In this document: one piece after another, positions 1 to 8,662 of the stretch | How positions within the stretch are numbered: the first letter of the stretch is position 1 | How the letters are laid out: the number at the start of each line of letters is the position of its first letter | DNA from: Segetibacter aerophilus | GTDB taxonomy: Bacteria; Bacteroidota; Bacteroidia; Chitinophagales; Chitinophagaceae | Assembly (NCBI RefSeq): GCF_007991655.1 | Contig: NZ_BJYT01000009.1 | Location: 1-64,000, forward strand | DNA: 64,000 bases | Direction of reading: 5' to 3' | Made by a program: the position numbers and the translations under genes | The notes under the pieces: generated by a model | Database searches by the model: none | What the model saw: the letters and a program-made list of their open reading frames with translations, nothing else | What the model was told of the DNA's origin: nothing

Positions 1-45
1 AAAAATCTTCCAAAGTATTACTCGAGTTTTTTGTTTTTCAATAGC

Positions 46-70
46 AAAAAAGACTTCCTATTAAGAAGCC
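46..70 (-). terminator. Rho-independent terminator of the integrase gene
   Basis: Read on the minus strand, a 6-bp stem (52-57 with 65-70, one G-U pair) is followed directly by six U residues (51-46). It lies 27 bp past the integrase stop codon. Confidence 0.55.
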
Positions 71-96
71 TTAAATCCTTTTGGCACTACCAAAAT

Positions 97-1377
97 TTAT
101 TCTGGCTGGGCAGTTTTATGATCCGCTTCATCCTGCTTTTTATCCAGCTTTTGCTTAAGCAATTTCATATCGTCACTCAGCTTGCTTTCAATCACTTTAG
201 CATATACCTGTGTGGTTGTAATCTTAGTATGCCCCAGCATTTTACTTACTGACTCAATGGGTACTCCATTAGACAGCGTCAGGGTAGTTGCAAAGGTGTG
301 TCTGGCAAGGTGAAAGGTGAGGTTTTTATCTATTTTGCACACGTCGGCCATCTCTTTTAAATAACCGTTCAATCTTTGATTTGATATGTTTGGAAACAGT
401 GTTCCAGCATTTAAACTTTTGGGGTTGTTTCTGTATTTTTCTATAAGGTGTTTCGCTTTTGGTAACAACGGAATTTTTACAGCGGTGCCTGTTTTTTGAC
501 GTTGAGTAGTAATCCAATGTTCGCCATCAATACCCCTGATTAGATTAGCGGGGGTTAGTTGCATAGCATCCGTATAAGCAAGTCCTGTATAACAACTAAA
601 AATAAAAAGGTCTTTCACATACTGAAGACGTTCAAACGAAAAATTTTTCATCTCTATTAGCGCTAATTCTTCAGTCGTCAAAAATCCTCTTTCGTACCTG
701 TTAAACTTAAGCTTGTACGCCTTAAATGGATCTTTCTCTAACCATTCATTTTTCAACGCCACGTTAATCATCTTTCTAAAACGTTCCATATGTTTCATAA
801 CTCCGTTGTTGCCAATGGGCTTGTGGTGATCTAACGGTTTGAAGGTTTTCAGAAAATACTCGAAGCTGGTAACGAACTTATAATTAATATCTTTTAATGA
901 GATGTCAGACGTGTGCATACGTTCCTTCAAAAATTTCTGCAGATATTTCTCGGTAGTAAAATAATTTTTCAAAGTCCCCCAAGAAATGGTTTCCTTCATA
1001 TCCTGGTTATGGTAGTTCATCAATTTACAAAGGGTAAACTCGTTGGTGTCTTTCCCGAAGTATACCTGCTTAAAACTTTCAGTCGTAATTACTTTTTTGC
1101 TTAGTAGCATTTCTCGGTAACAGGCTACAAAGGAGGCCCTCATTTGCTCCAGGTAATTATTCAACACCTTAAGTTCTTCCTTCTTCGTTTTTGCAATTCC
1201 TTTTGCTTCATTCCAATCGCTGCGATCTACAAATTGTCTGACCGCCAATTCTATTCTTTTACGGTCAATAGTAATTCGAGCGTAAACAGAGAATTTTCCG
1301 TCTTTAGCAGCAGTCTTTCTCAAGTGGAAAAAAACATTGAAAGTGCTAGATTTTTGCGTCGGCTTAGTACTTATCAT
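97..1377 (-). CDS. Tyrosine recombinase / site-specific integrase of an integrative element
   Basis: This 426-residue protein has the plan of Bacteroidota tyrosine recombinases: an N-terminal arm-binding domain (about 10-100), a SAM-like core-binding domain (about 110-215) and a C-terminal catalytic domain (about 235-405). Visible catalytic elements are the Lys of RQKTG, the box HLARHTFAT, and the final LGHTKITTTQVYAK with the nucleophilic Tyr. The usual first catalytic Arg, expected in a TGLRY-like motif, is replaced: the sequence reads YTGLAYTD. Loss of this Arg is known in the IntDOT-type integrases of Bacteroides conjugative transposons. The gene reads away from tRNA-Pro, with the tRNA 3' end 264 bp upstream of its start. 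That is the arrangement expected at the tRNA-proximal end of an integrated element whose remainder lies left of the window. Strain-to-strain variation beyond position 1 is likely. Confidence 0.9.
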   Translation of the reverse strand: MISTKPTQKSSTFNVFFHLRKTAAKDGKFSVYARITIDRKRIELAVRQFVDRSDWNEAKGIAKTKKEELKVLNNYLEQMRASFVACYREMLLSKKVITTESFKQVYFGKDTNEFTLCKLMNYHNQDMKETISWGTLKNYFTTEKYLQKFLKERMHTSDISLKDINYKFVTSFEYFLKTFKPLDHHKPIGNNGVMKHMERFRKMINVALKNEWLEKDPFKAYKLKFNRYERGFLTTEELALIEMKNFSFERLQYVKDLFIFSCYTGLAYTDAMQLTPANLIRGIDGEHWITTQRQKTGTAVKIPLLPKAKHLIEKYRNNPKSLNAGTLFPNISNQRLNGYLKEMADVCKIDKNLTFHLARHTFATTLTLSNGVPIESVSKMLGHTKITTTQVYAKVIESKLSDDMKLLKQKLDKKQDEADHKTAQPE

Positions 1378-1489
1378 AGTATCTATTTTATAGATTTTAT
1401 TATTATTTATATATCAATTCCTTACAAATTATAGAATTAAATTATTTAAAAAACTACTTCTTTGATAATCAAAAGATTACAAAGAAAAT

Positions 1490-1526
1490 CGGTTACACCA
1501 AGGTAAAGACAGCTTACTTGTAACCG
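1490..1526. other. Inverted repeat between integrase and tRNA-Pro
   Basis: CGGTTACA (1490-1497) is repeated inverted as TGTAACCG (1519-1526), with further partial symmetry inside (AGGTAA and TTACTT). It lies about 113 bp upstream of the integrase start and about 115 bp from the tRNA 3' end. It has no T-run, so it is more likely a protein-binding site (integrase arm site, excisionase or regulator) than a terminator. The function is inferred from position only. Confidence 0.4.
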
Positions 1527-1580
1527 AATTTGTCGCAAGCTTTTTATAGAGATTTGATAAGAATTGATAGGCTAAAAACA

Positions 1581-1617
1581 AAAAAGCTCGTAAAATCAAC
1601 GTTTTACGAGCTTTTTT
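1581..1617. terminator. Bidirectional terminator downstream of tRNA-Pro
   Basis: An AAAAAGCTCGTAAAA arm (1581-1595) pairs with TTTTACGAGCTTTTT (1602-1616) around a short loop, giving a U-run in either direction. It lies 24 bp past the tRNA 3' end and would stop the tRNA transcript before the integrase region. Confidence 0.8.
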
Positions 1618-1640
1618 GTTTTTTAATATAACCATCATTG

Positions 1641-1714
1641 TCGGGACGACAAGATTCGAACTTGCGACCCCTAGCACCCCATGCTAGTACGCTACCGGGC
1701 TGCGCTACGTCCCG
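1641..1714 (-). tRNA. tRNA-Pro, anticodon GGG
   Basis: The 74-nt minus-strand sequence folds as a cloverleaf. The acceptor stem is CGGGACG with CGTCCCG plus discriminator A. The anticodon stem CTAGC/GCTAG encloses the loop ATGGGGT, giving anticodon GGG. The T-arm contains GTTCGAATC. CCA is not encoded. The 3' end faces the integrase gene, so this tRNA is the probable attachment site of the element to its left. Confidence 0.93.
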
Positions 1715-1801
1715 AACACTTTCCCATTTATTCGCAGGGTGGCAAATGTAAAAGGATTTTATAAAAAACGGGTATATTGCACAAAATTTTCTTCCCTTTT
1801 G

Positions 1802-3085
1802 ATGAAGCTTTTATTAAAGCAAGTAACTATCGTAGATAAATATTCTCCTTATAACGGACTGGTTAAAGATATTCTGGTAATCGATGGTCATATTGAAAAA
1901 ATTGATTTATTAATAACAGTATCTGACGCTACCGTTATTGACCAAAAGGGCTTAATAGTCTCACCGGGATGGGTAGATATTTTTGCTCACTTTAACGACC
2001 CGGGCTTCGAATATAAAGAGACCCTTGAAACTGGAGTAGCATCTGCAGCGGCAGGAGGTTTTACAAATGTTTTTGTTCTTCCAAATACGCAACCTGTTCT
2101 TGGCAGTAAATCAACCATTGAATACATCGTTCAAAAGTCAAAATCTTTACCTGTAAATGTACTTCCTCTTGGTGCTATTAGTAAAAATGTGGAGGGCAAA
2201 GAACTGTCTGAGATGTACGATATGTTCAATAGCGGTGCCGTCGCTTTTTCTGACGGCTTACTTCCTGTGCAAACTCCCGGACTTTTCTTAAAAGCATTGC
2301 AATATGTGAAAGCGATAAACGGTGTATTAATACAACTACCCATAGACAGATCAGTTGCGAAATTTGGTTTAATAAACGAGGGGGTTACAAGTACGCGACT
2401 CGGACTTCCAGGCATTCCAGCAATTGCAGAAGAACTATTAGTAAGCAGGGATATCGAACTGGCAAAATATACCGGGAGTGCACTTCATATAACAGGCATA
2501 TCTACAGCTAAAAGTGTACAGATTATAAAAGCAGCCAAAGAGCAAGGAGTAAATGTAACATGCAGTGCTACACCTTATCATCTTACCTTTTGCGACGAAG
2601 ATTTAGCTGATTATAATACTAACTTAAAAACAGAATCTCCACTTCGTAGTAACGAAGATGTGTTGGCTTTAAGACAAGCGGTTGAAGAAGGAATTGTGGA
2701 TTGCATTGCTTCTCATCATCTACCGCAGAACCGCGATTATAAGGTATGTGAATTTGAATATGCTGCTCCTGGTATGATTGGCCTTGAAACTTCCTTTGCA
2801 GCTGTTAATACAATAATGCCTCAACTTAATACTCAAAAACTAGTTGACCTTTTTAGTAACAACGCCAGAAAAATCTTTTCCCTAAGCCCAAAAGGTATTG
2901 ATATAAACGCTGTAGCAGATTTAACGATTTTCAATAGAGGGACGGAATATGTCTATAGTACGGCTTCCATCAAAAGCAAGAGTAAAAACAGCCCTTTCAT
3001 CAATAAAACACTTAAAGGAAAGGTAGTTGGCATCATCAACAAAGACAAAGTATATTTAAACGAAACAACTGGAAATGAAGGATAA
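1802..3085 (+). CDS. Dihydroorotase-like protein with degraded metal site
   Basis: This is an amidohydrolase-fold protein of 427 residues, aligning end to end with class I dihydroorotases, which cyclise carbamoyl-aspartate in pyrimidine synthesis. The ATG at 1802 is preferred over a GTG at 1739 because the family N-terminus (KQVTIVD) starts there. Key residues are changed. The DxHxHLRxPG motif reads DIFAHFNDPG, so the first metal His is F61 and the substrate Arg is N65; H63 is kept. The TPHHL-like motif reads TPYHL. The catalytic Asp of the TDHAPH-like motif is His (ASHHLP). The second-half His (LHITGIST) remains. Related Bacteroidota proteins carry similar losses while keeping the dihydroorotase name, so it may be non-catalytic. 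It overlaps the DUF4199 gene by 11 bp and heads the glycan operon, with no pyr gene nearby. Confidence 0.8.
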   Translation: MKLLLKQVTIVDKYSPYNGLVKDILVIDGHIEKIDLLITVSDATVIDQKGLIVSPGWVDIFAHFNDPGFEYKETLETGVASAAAGGFTNVFVLPNTQPVLGSKSTIEYIVQKSKSLPVNVLPLGAISKNVEGKELSEMYDMFNSGAVAFSDGLLPVQTPGLFLKALQYVKAINGVLIQLPIDRSVAKFGLINEGVTSTRLGLPGIPAIAEELLVSRDIELAKYTGSALHITGISTAKSVQIIKAAKEQGVNVTCSATPYHLTFCDEDLADYNTNLKTESPLRSNEDVLALRQAVEEGIVDCIASHHLPQNRDYKVCEFEYAAPGMIGLETSFAAVNTIMPQLNTQKLVDLFSNNARKIFSLSPKGIDINAVADLTIFNRGTEYVYSTASIKSKSKNSPFINKTLKGKVVGIINKDKVYLNETTGNEG

Positions 3086-3614
3086 TAAAAATATCTCTAC
3101 CGGAGTTACTTACGGAGTCATCATTGGTTTGATTTACGTTTTAATATTATTTTTTCGATGGAGTGCGGCGACAAACCTTATCAAATTTGGCTTGTACTCA
3201 TTTCTTGGTTATTTAGCAATTCTAGTCTTATTATGTGTTGAAGCTGTTCAACGGAGAAAATTAGATGAAGGTTTCATTAATCTTAAGAGTTTATTTCAAA
3301 CGCTCTTTATCTCTGTTCTTATTTTTGAACTATTCTATTCAATATATACTTACATCCATCTTAAATATATCGATCCCACTGTTGCTGACAGAATGAGGGA
3401 AGGAATGCAGGAGATGTTTGATAAAGTGGGGGACCAAATGAGTGATGAGGATAAAGAAAAAGCAATGGAAAGAATGGGAGATATAAAGAAAGTGACAGAA
3501 CTGCCGCAAATGATTAAAAGTTACCTATCGAGCGTAGCAATTACCGGAGTTTTTGCGTTAATCATCTCAGCAATAGTGAAGAAGAAGAAACCAGTTTTCG
3601 AGGAAGTTAATTAG
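3075..3614 (+). CDS. DUF4199 family membrane protein
   Basis: This 179-residue protein has four predicted membrane segments (about 10-28, 37-56, 74-94 and 148-166). A polar, Met- and charge-rich stretch lies between the third and fourth (about 100-145, with MREGMQEMFDKVGDQMSDED). This is the DUF4199 pattern, a Bacteroidota family of unknown function. It starts inside the 3' end of the dihydroorotase-like gene and is followed 4 bp later by a glycosyltransferase, so the three are probably translated together. From memory, DUF4199 genes often sit beside this type of dihydroorotase and a GT2 gene in this phylum. That suggests an envelope role, which is an inference. Confidence 0.75.
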   Translation: MKDNKNISTGVTYGVIIGLIYVLILFFRWSAATNLIKFGLYSFLGYLAILVLLCVEAVQRRKLDEGFINLKSLFQTLFISVLIFELFYSIYTYIHLKYIDPTVADRMREGMQEMFDKVGDQMSDEDKEKAMERMGDIKKVTELPQMIKSYLSSVAITGVFALIISAIVKKKKPVFEEVN

Positions 3615-3618
3615 CTAT

Positions 3619-4563
3619 ATGGATTTATCTGTTGTTATTCCCCTACTAAATGAAGAAGAGTCTTTGCCTGAGTTATGTGCATGGATAGAACAAGTAGTTA
3701 CTGCTAATAACTTTTCTTACGAAATTTTACTTATTGATGATGGAAGTAGTGATGACAGTTGGCAAGTAATTGAAAGTCTTTCATCTGCTAACGCAAACAT
3801 AAAGGGAATAAAATTTCAAAGAAATTACGGAAAATCGGCAGCGCTAAACGAAGGTTTTAAAGCTGCAAAAGGCGACGTGATCATAACAATGGATGCGGAT
3901 ATGCAGGATTCGCCAGATGAAATTCCTGAGCTGCGGCGCATGATTGTTGAAGAAGGATACGACCTTGTAAGTGGGTGGAAAAAGAAAAGGTTTGATAATA
4001 AATTGACCAAAAATATTCCTTCAAAAATATTCAATGCTGCTGCGCGAAAGACAAGTGGTATCTACTTGCATGATTTCAATTGCGGATTAAAATCTTACAA
4101 GAAGAAAGTCGTCAAATGCATAGAAGTGTACGGAGAAATGCACCGATACATTCCTGTTATTGCAAAATGGGCCGGGTTTAAGAAAATAGGCGAAAAAGTT
4201 GTTGAACACCGGGCAAGAAAATATGGAACGACAAAGTTTGGTTGGGAAAGATTTATTAACGGATTTCTTGACCTTGCCACCATAACGTTCGTTGGAAAGT
4301 TTGGCAAAAGACCAATGCATTTTTTCGGCTTATACGGCACACTTAGTTTTATAGCAGGTGCTTGTATGTTCATTTATCTTGTTATAGCAAAATTGGTATC
4401 AACAGAGTTTGCACTCACTAACAGACCTTCGTTTTACATTGCCCTTACCACTATGCTCATAGGTATGCAACTATTTCTGGCAGGTTTTGTTGCAGAGCTA
4501 ATTGCAAGAAATTCAACCGAAAGAAATTCTTACCTCGTCGAAAAAAAGATAGGAATTGTATAA
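3619..4563 (+). CDS. Membrane-anchored family 2 glycosyltransferase (polyprenyl-phosphate type)
   Basis: The 314-residue protein carries a GT-A domain: VVIPLLNEEESL at the N-terminus, DDGSSDDS at 40-47 and the metal-binding DxD as DAD at 92-94. The acceptor-side motif QRNYGKSAALNEGF is at 67-80. Two C-terminal membrane helices (about 233-255 and 266-292) follow. This layout is that of GtrB/ArnC/dolichyl-phosphate-mannose-synthase-like enzymes, which load a sugar from a nucleotide donor onto undecaprenyl phosphate at the inner membrane. The lipid-linked sugar would suit the GT-C transferase encoded at 6866. The sugar itself cannot be read from the sequence. Confidence 0.88.
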   Translation: MDLSVVIPLLNEEESLPELCAWIEQVVTANNFSYEILLIDDGSSDDSWQVIESLSSANANIKGIKFQRNYGKSAALNEGFKAAKGDVIITMDADMQDSPDEIPELRRMIVEEGYDLVSGWKKKRFDNKLTKNIPSKIFNAAARKTSGIYLHDFNCGLKSYKKKVVKCIEVYGEMHRYIPVIAKWAGFKKIGEKVVEHRARKYGTTKFGWERFINGFLDLATITFVGKFGKRPMHFFGLYGTLSFIAGACMFIYLVIAKLVSTEFALTNRPSFYIALTTMLIGMQLFLAGFVAELIARNSTERNSYLVEKKIGIV

Positions 4564-4575
4564 CCTTCAGAAGAT

Positions 4576-5706
4576 ATGATAGCAAGGAGGATAGTTATTA
4601 TCGGTCCTGCCTACCCTCTTCGAGGTGGTTTAGCTTCTTTCAATGAAAGGCTTGCAAGACAATTTACTTCCGAAGGAATTTATGTTTCTATTTACACCTT
4701 CTCATTACAGTACCCTGGTTTTTTATTTCCGGGCACCACTCAATACTCCACAGAGCTTCCTCCAAAAGACATTGATATAAAAGTTGTCATTAATTCAATT
4801 AATCCTTTTAATTGGCTAAAAGTAGGAAATGAGTTAAAAAGATTAAAACCAGACATAGTAGTGGTACGTTACTGGTTGCCATTTTTGGGACCTTGTTTGG
4901 GAACCATTCTTAGGATAGTAAAGAGTAATCGGCATTCAAAAATTATTTGCATAGCGGATAATATCAAGCCACACGAAAAACGAGCAGGAGATGTACCGTT
5001 CACCAAATACTTTATTCCACCGGTTGATGGTTTCGTAACCATGAGCGATAAAGTGATGAAAGATCTTACATCTCTAACCAATAAGCCTGCTCAAAAAGTG
5101 GTTCATCCTCTTTACGATAATTTTGGCGAACAGTTATCAAAGCAAGATGCCAGGAAATACTTAGGGCTGCCCCTTCATGAAAAGATTATTTTGTTCTTTG
5201 GGTTCATTCGTCAATACAAAGGACTAGACTTACTATTGAAAGCGCTGGCTTTACCTTCATTAAAACAGGCCGGAATAAAGCTTTTGATTGCGGGAGAATT
5301 TTACGAAGACAGAAAAGCATACGACTTATTAATTTCAGATAATAATCTTCTACCCCAACTAATACTGAAAACAGATTTCATCCCCGACAGTGAAGTGAAA
5401 TATTATTTAAGTGCAGCCGATTTCGTAATTCAACCTTATAAAAACGCTACCCAAAGTGGTGTTACTCCCCTCGCCTATCACTTTGAAAAACCTATGCTTG
5501 TTACAAACGTGGGCGGACTGCCAGACCTCGTTCCGGCAGGTAAAGTTGGGGTGGTAGCAGAACCTACTCCTGAATCCATAGCAGCTAACATTTTAAAGCT
5601 GTACGAATTAGGTGAAAACTACTTTTTGCCACATCTTCGCGAAGAAAAGAAAAAGTATAGCTGGCACAATCTGACTAGCCATATTGTTCGTTTATCTAGT
5701 TTATAA
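4576..5706 (+). CDS. Family 4 glycosyltransferase
   Basis: This 376-residue protein has two Rossmann-like halves. The N-terminal half has the glycine-rich acceptor loop YPLRGGLASFNERLA. The C-terminal half has FFGFIRQYKGLDLLLKA, an AADFVIQPY motif, and the donor-binding segment EKPMLVTNVGGLPDLV (GT4, GT-B fold). No membrane segment is visible, so it should act at the cytoplasmic face on a lipid-linked glycan. It starts 12 bp after the GT2 gene and ends 12 bp before the heptose kinase, consistent with one operon. Given the neighbours it may transfer heptose or another sugar; this is inferred. Confidence 0.85.
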   Translation: MIARRIVIIGPAYPLRGGLASFNERLARQFTSEGIYVSIYTFSLQYPGFLFPGTTQYSTELPPKDIDIKVVINSINPFNWLKVGNELKRLKPDIVVVRYWLPFLGPCLGTILRIVKSNRHSKIICIADNIKPHEKRAGDVPFTKYFIPPVDGFVTMSDKVMKDLTSLTNKPAQKVVHPLYDNFGEQLSKQDARKYLGLPLHEKIILFFGFIRQYKGLDLLLKALALPSLKQAGIKLLIAGEFYEDRKAYDLLISDNNLLPQLILKTDFIPDSEVKYYLSAADFVIQPYKNATQSGVTPLAYHFEKPMLVTNVGGLPDLVPAGKVGVVAEPTPESIAANILKLYELGENYFLPHLREEKKKYSWHNLTSHIVRLSSL

Positions 5707-5718
5707 TTCAATTTTCTA

Positions 5719-6741
5719 ATGATTTATCGAAGCAGAGCGCCATTAAGGATTGGTTTGGCAGGCGGCGGAACAGACGTAAGTCCATACAGTGATCTTTTTG
5801 GTGGTGCCATTCTAAATGCAACTATCAATTTATATGCACGTGCAAGCATTCAGCCAATTGACGAAAACGCAATTGTAGTTCAGGCACTTGACAGGCACGA
5901 AGAACAACGATTTGAATGGAATAATGAGTTGCCGATTGACGGGAAACTCGATCTGCTAAAAGGTGTTTACAACCGTATACAGAAAGATTATGGTGTTCCT
6001 CTTACCGGCTTTAAACTATCTACTTACGTAGACGCTCCTGCAGGTAGCGGCTTGGGTACTTCATCAACACTGGTTGTTGCTATTATTGGCGCTTTTTATG
6101 AAATGCTCCGTCTCCCCTTAGGTGAATATGATATTGCACATTACGCTTATGACATAGAAAGAAGTGATTTGAAACTTGCGGGAGGCAAGCAGGATCAGTA
6201 CGCTGCTACCTTTGGCGGCGTAAACTTTATGGAGTTTTATGAAGGCGATAAGGTGATCGTAAATCCCCTTAGAATTAAGCAACAAATATTGAACGAACTT
6301 GAAAATAATATCGTTCTATATTTTACTGCAACCAGCCGTGAAAGCGCAACCATTATTAAAGAGCAGGTAAAGAATGTGAATTCTAATAATGAGAAGTCGA
6401 TCGAAGCGATGCACCAATTGAAGGAGCAAGCGAAGATGATGAAAGAAGCTATGCTAAAAGGCAGGCTTCATGAAATTGGTGAAATACTAGATTTTGGTTT
6501 CCAGCAGAAAAGGTTAATGGCAAACAATATTAGTAATAGCAGTATCGAGGAAGTGTACGAATCAGCTAAAAAAGCCGGAGCTACCGGTGGAAAAATTAGC
6601 GGTGCAGGAGGTGGAGGTTTTATGATTTTCTATTGCCCTGGCAATTGCCGATACAAAGTGATAGAAGCATTGGAACAATTTGGTGGACAAGCGAGGCACT
6701 ACCAGTTTGCTCAAAACGGATTGAATACCTGGACCGTTTAA
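5719..6741 (+). CDS. hddA: D-glycero-D-manno-heptose 7-phosphate kinase
   Basis: A GHMP-family kinase of 340 residues. It has the N-terminal motif RAPLRIGLAGGGTDVSPY, the ATP-binding loop PAGSGLGTSST and the C-terminal GKISGAGGGGF. It phosphorylates D-glycero-D-manno-heptose 7-phosphate at C1 in the GDP-heptose branch. The sequence alone could also suggest other sugar kinases of this family, such as the kinase half of L-fucose salvage enzymes. However, gmhA, a nucleotidyltransferase and gmhB all follow within 4 kb and complete the GDP-heptose route. It lies 12 bp after the GT4 gene. Confidence 0.88.
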   Translation: MIYRSRAPLRIGLAGGGTDVSPYSDLFGGAILNATINLYARASIQPIDENAIVVQALDRHEEQRFEWNNELPIDGKLDLLKGVYNRIQKDYGVPLTGFKLSTYVDAPAGSGLGTSSTLVVAIIGAFYEMLRLPLGEYDIAHYAYDIERSDLKLAGGKQDQYAATFGGVNFMEFYEGDKVIVNPLRIKQQILNELENNIVLYFTATSRESATIIKEQVKNVNSNNEKSIEAMHQLKEQAKMMKEAMLKGRLHEIGEILDFGFQQKRLMANNISNSSIEEVYESAKKAGATGGKISGAGGGGFMIFYCPGNCRYKVIEALEQFGGQARHYQFAQNGLNTWTV

Positions 6742-6865
6742 CACCGATACCTTTCGTAATAAGCTTTGAACCTTTTTTATTGACTTTTCGAAAACAACAA
6801 AAGATTGTTTTAAGGTCAGGCTAAGAATTTAGATAGGCAAATAAGAGGATAGTTAAAAACACAGC

Positions 6866-8659
6866 TTGCCCATTAGCACGATTAGAACAACAAAGTTTAG
6901 TAAAAGGCGCAGTAAGACCTTGCCTTTAATTATTTACTTTGGTATAGCCTGCCTTTTTATTGGTACTCTGTCAGCAAGCATCTGGTTCTCCAACAGTTCT
7001 TATTCTTCACTTCTGAATTTCGTAACTGACACACTAAAAAGACCGGATCTTAAACCCTTAATTCAAAAATCACTATTTCCTCCCAAGAAATACCAGCTGA
7101 TATATAAGTTTCACTGGATGGTTTATCCCGTAATCTTGGCTGTTACTATTGCTTTATATCTTAATGTTAGAAAAATTTCCGTCCACGTTCTTTTTGCAAT
7201 CCGTTATATTCAATCAACTCTTTTTCATATAATTATTTTCTTCAAGGCTCTTCCTGCTAAAGAAAAATTATTATTAGGAGCGGGGGCCGTGATATATGTC
7301 TTTTTGATCCTTTATAACAACCATTTGAAAGAGATTAGTTACGACGAGGCATGGGGATACAATTATTACATCAACAAGCATTTTTATTTTCCTTTTATTC
7401 TATTCAATACTTATCCCCTCTTTAATCTTATTACCCATTTTTTCACGTTTCTTCCTTTTGACACCCTTGTAAATATTCGAATTCCTTCCCTACTTTTCGG
7501 TCTGTTGTCCTTACTAGGCTTATTCTATATCTTATACAAAAGGGCCGGCTTTGCTCTCTCCGCGCTTGCACTTGCCATACTCGCAGCTTCGCCGCTTTTT
7601 TATATTTACACTAGCTTAAGCAGGGGGATTACGCTATCATTATTTATATCAATACTTATTACTCAAATAATTCTTCGAATAACTGATGGCAATACTTTCA
7701 GTAAACGATACCGGTTTTTATTTATCATTTTAAATATCCTTGGCATTATCTCAATGCCTACTTTTTTCGTTTTTACTATTTGTAATTCAATATTTCTTTA
7801 TTATTACACACGTCATCTAAAACCTATTTTAACAAGTGCCGCTGTAATCTTTGTGGCAAGTTTTCTCTGGTATCTTCCTGTACTTCTTACTTCAGGTGTT
7901 TCATTGATCTCTCATAACAACCATTATACTTTCAATATTATTGATACAATAAATCGATTAAGCGATTTTTTGTTTGGCTTGTCTCAATTGTTTTTTTCGT
8001 CGAAGTACATCATGCTACTGTTGCTGTCACTCGCATTTGTGTCGCTACCCCTTAAGCCTTTGGCAGGATCTAAAAAGACAATAATTGATTACTGCCTGTT
8101 TGTTATCATTTTTACTTTAACGGCCAGGGCTATTACCGGCAACATTTTTCCTGAAAGATCTTTGAACTGCCTCATTACAAATTGTATCCTCATTTTTATC
8201 TCGTTGATATCAATTTTTGTTAGACGAACGAACGCCAGCACAAAAGCCGTTTTAACTCTTTCTTCGATAGCCATTTTCTCTTACCTGTGTATACGTAATC
8301 AGAAAGAACTATTAGGTCCGGTTGAAGACAAGGACGCAAAAATTGTTGGAGACCTGCTAATAAGAAATGACATTGAAAACGGTTATATCGATGAAGAGGA
8401 ATTTTGGTTTTGCGTCCCAATGATCGAATACTATTATTCCGAGGCACAAAAAAACATCCACTTTTCCACATCAGCCATTAACAGTACCAGGTACAAAGCT
8501 TTCAGCGCAGATGATAAGTATGATTGCATTATTACCAAAACTACTTCCTCTAATAATTACAGGTTAGACTATAAAGAACTCTTTAGAAACAATAGCTTTG
8601 TAATATGGATGAGGCTTAGAAATATGGAACAGAAATCATTGAATTATCACAAGAAATAA
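6866..8659 (+). CDS. Polytopic GT-C (family 39-like) glycosyltransferase
   Basis: A 597-residue integral membrane protein with about a dozen hydrophobic segments and a short polar C-terminal domain (about 490-597). The motif EISYDEAWGY, with D160-E161 in the loop after an early helix, matches the acidic catalytic pair in the first periplasmic loop of ArnT/PMT-type GT-C enzymes. These enzymes take the sugar from a polyprenyl-phosphate donor. A TTG at 6866 is the probable start: the frame is closed by a TAA at 6854, and the first internal Met (residue 85) would remove the first hydrophobic helix. It ends 3 bp before gmhA. The acceptor is unknown, with protein or lipid-linked glycan the likeliest options. 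Confidence 0.75.
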   Translation: MPISTIRTTKFSKRRSKTLPLIIYFGIACLFIGTLSASIWFSNSSYSSLLNFVTDTLKRPDLKPLIQKSLFPPKKYQLIYKFHWMVYPVILAVTIALYLNVRKISVHVLFAIRYIQSTLFHIIIFFKALPAKEKLLLGAGAVIYVFLILYNNHLKEISYDEAWGYNYYINKHFYFPFILFNTYPLFNLITHFFTFLPFDTLVNIRIPSLLFGLLSLLGLFYILYKRAGFALSALALAILAASPLFYIYTSLSRGITLSLFISILITQIILRITDGNTFSKRYRFLFIILNILGIISMPTFFVFTICNSIFLYYYTRHLKPILTSAAVIFVASFLWYLPVLLTSGVSLISHNNHYTFNIIDTINRLSDFLFGLSQLFFSSKYIMLLLLSLAFVSLPLKPLAGSKKTIIDYCLFVIIFTLTARAITGNIFPERSLNCLITNCILIFISLISIFVRRTNASTKAVLTLSSIAIFSYLCIRNQKELLGPVEDKDAKIVGDLLIRNDIENGYIDEEEFWFCVPMIEYYYSEAQKNIHFSTSAINSTRYKAFSADDKYDCIITKTTSSNNYRLDYKELFRNNSFVIWMRLRNMEQKSLNYHKK

Positions 8660-8662
8660 ATA

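Noticed and set aside
1477-1677. 66-codon frame over tRNA-Pro and its terminator
   Set aside because: It overlaps a well-supported tRNA and hairpin and has no family similarity.
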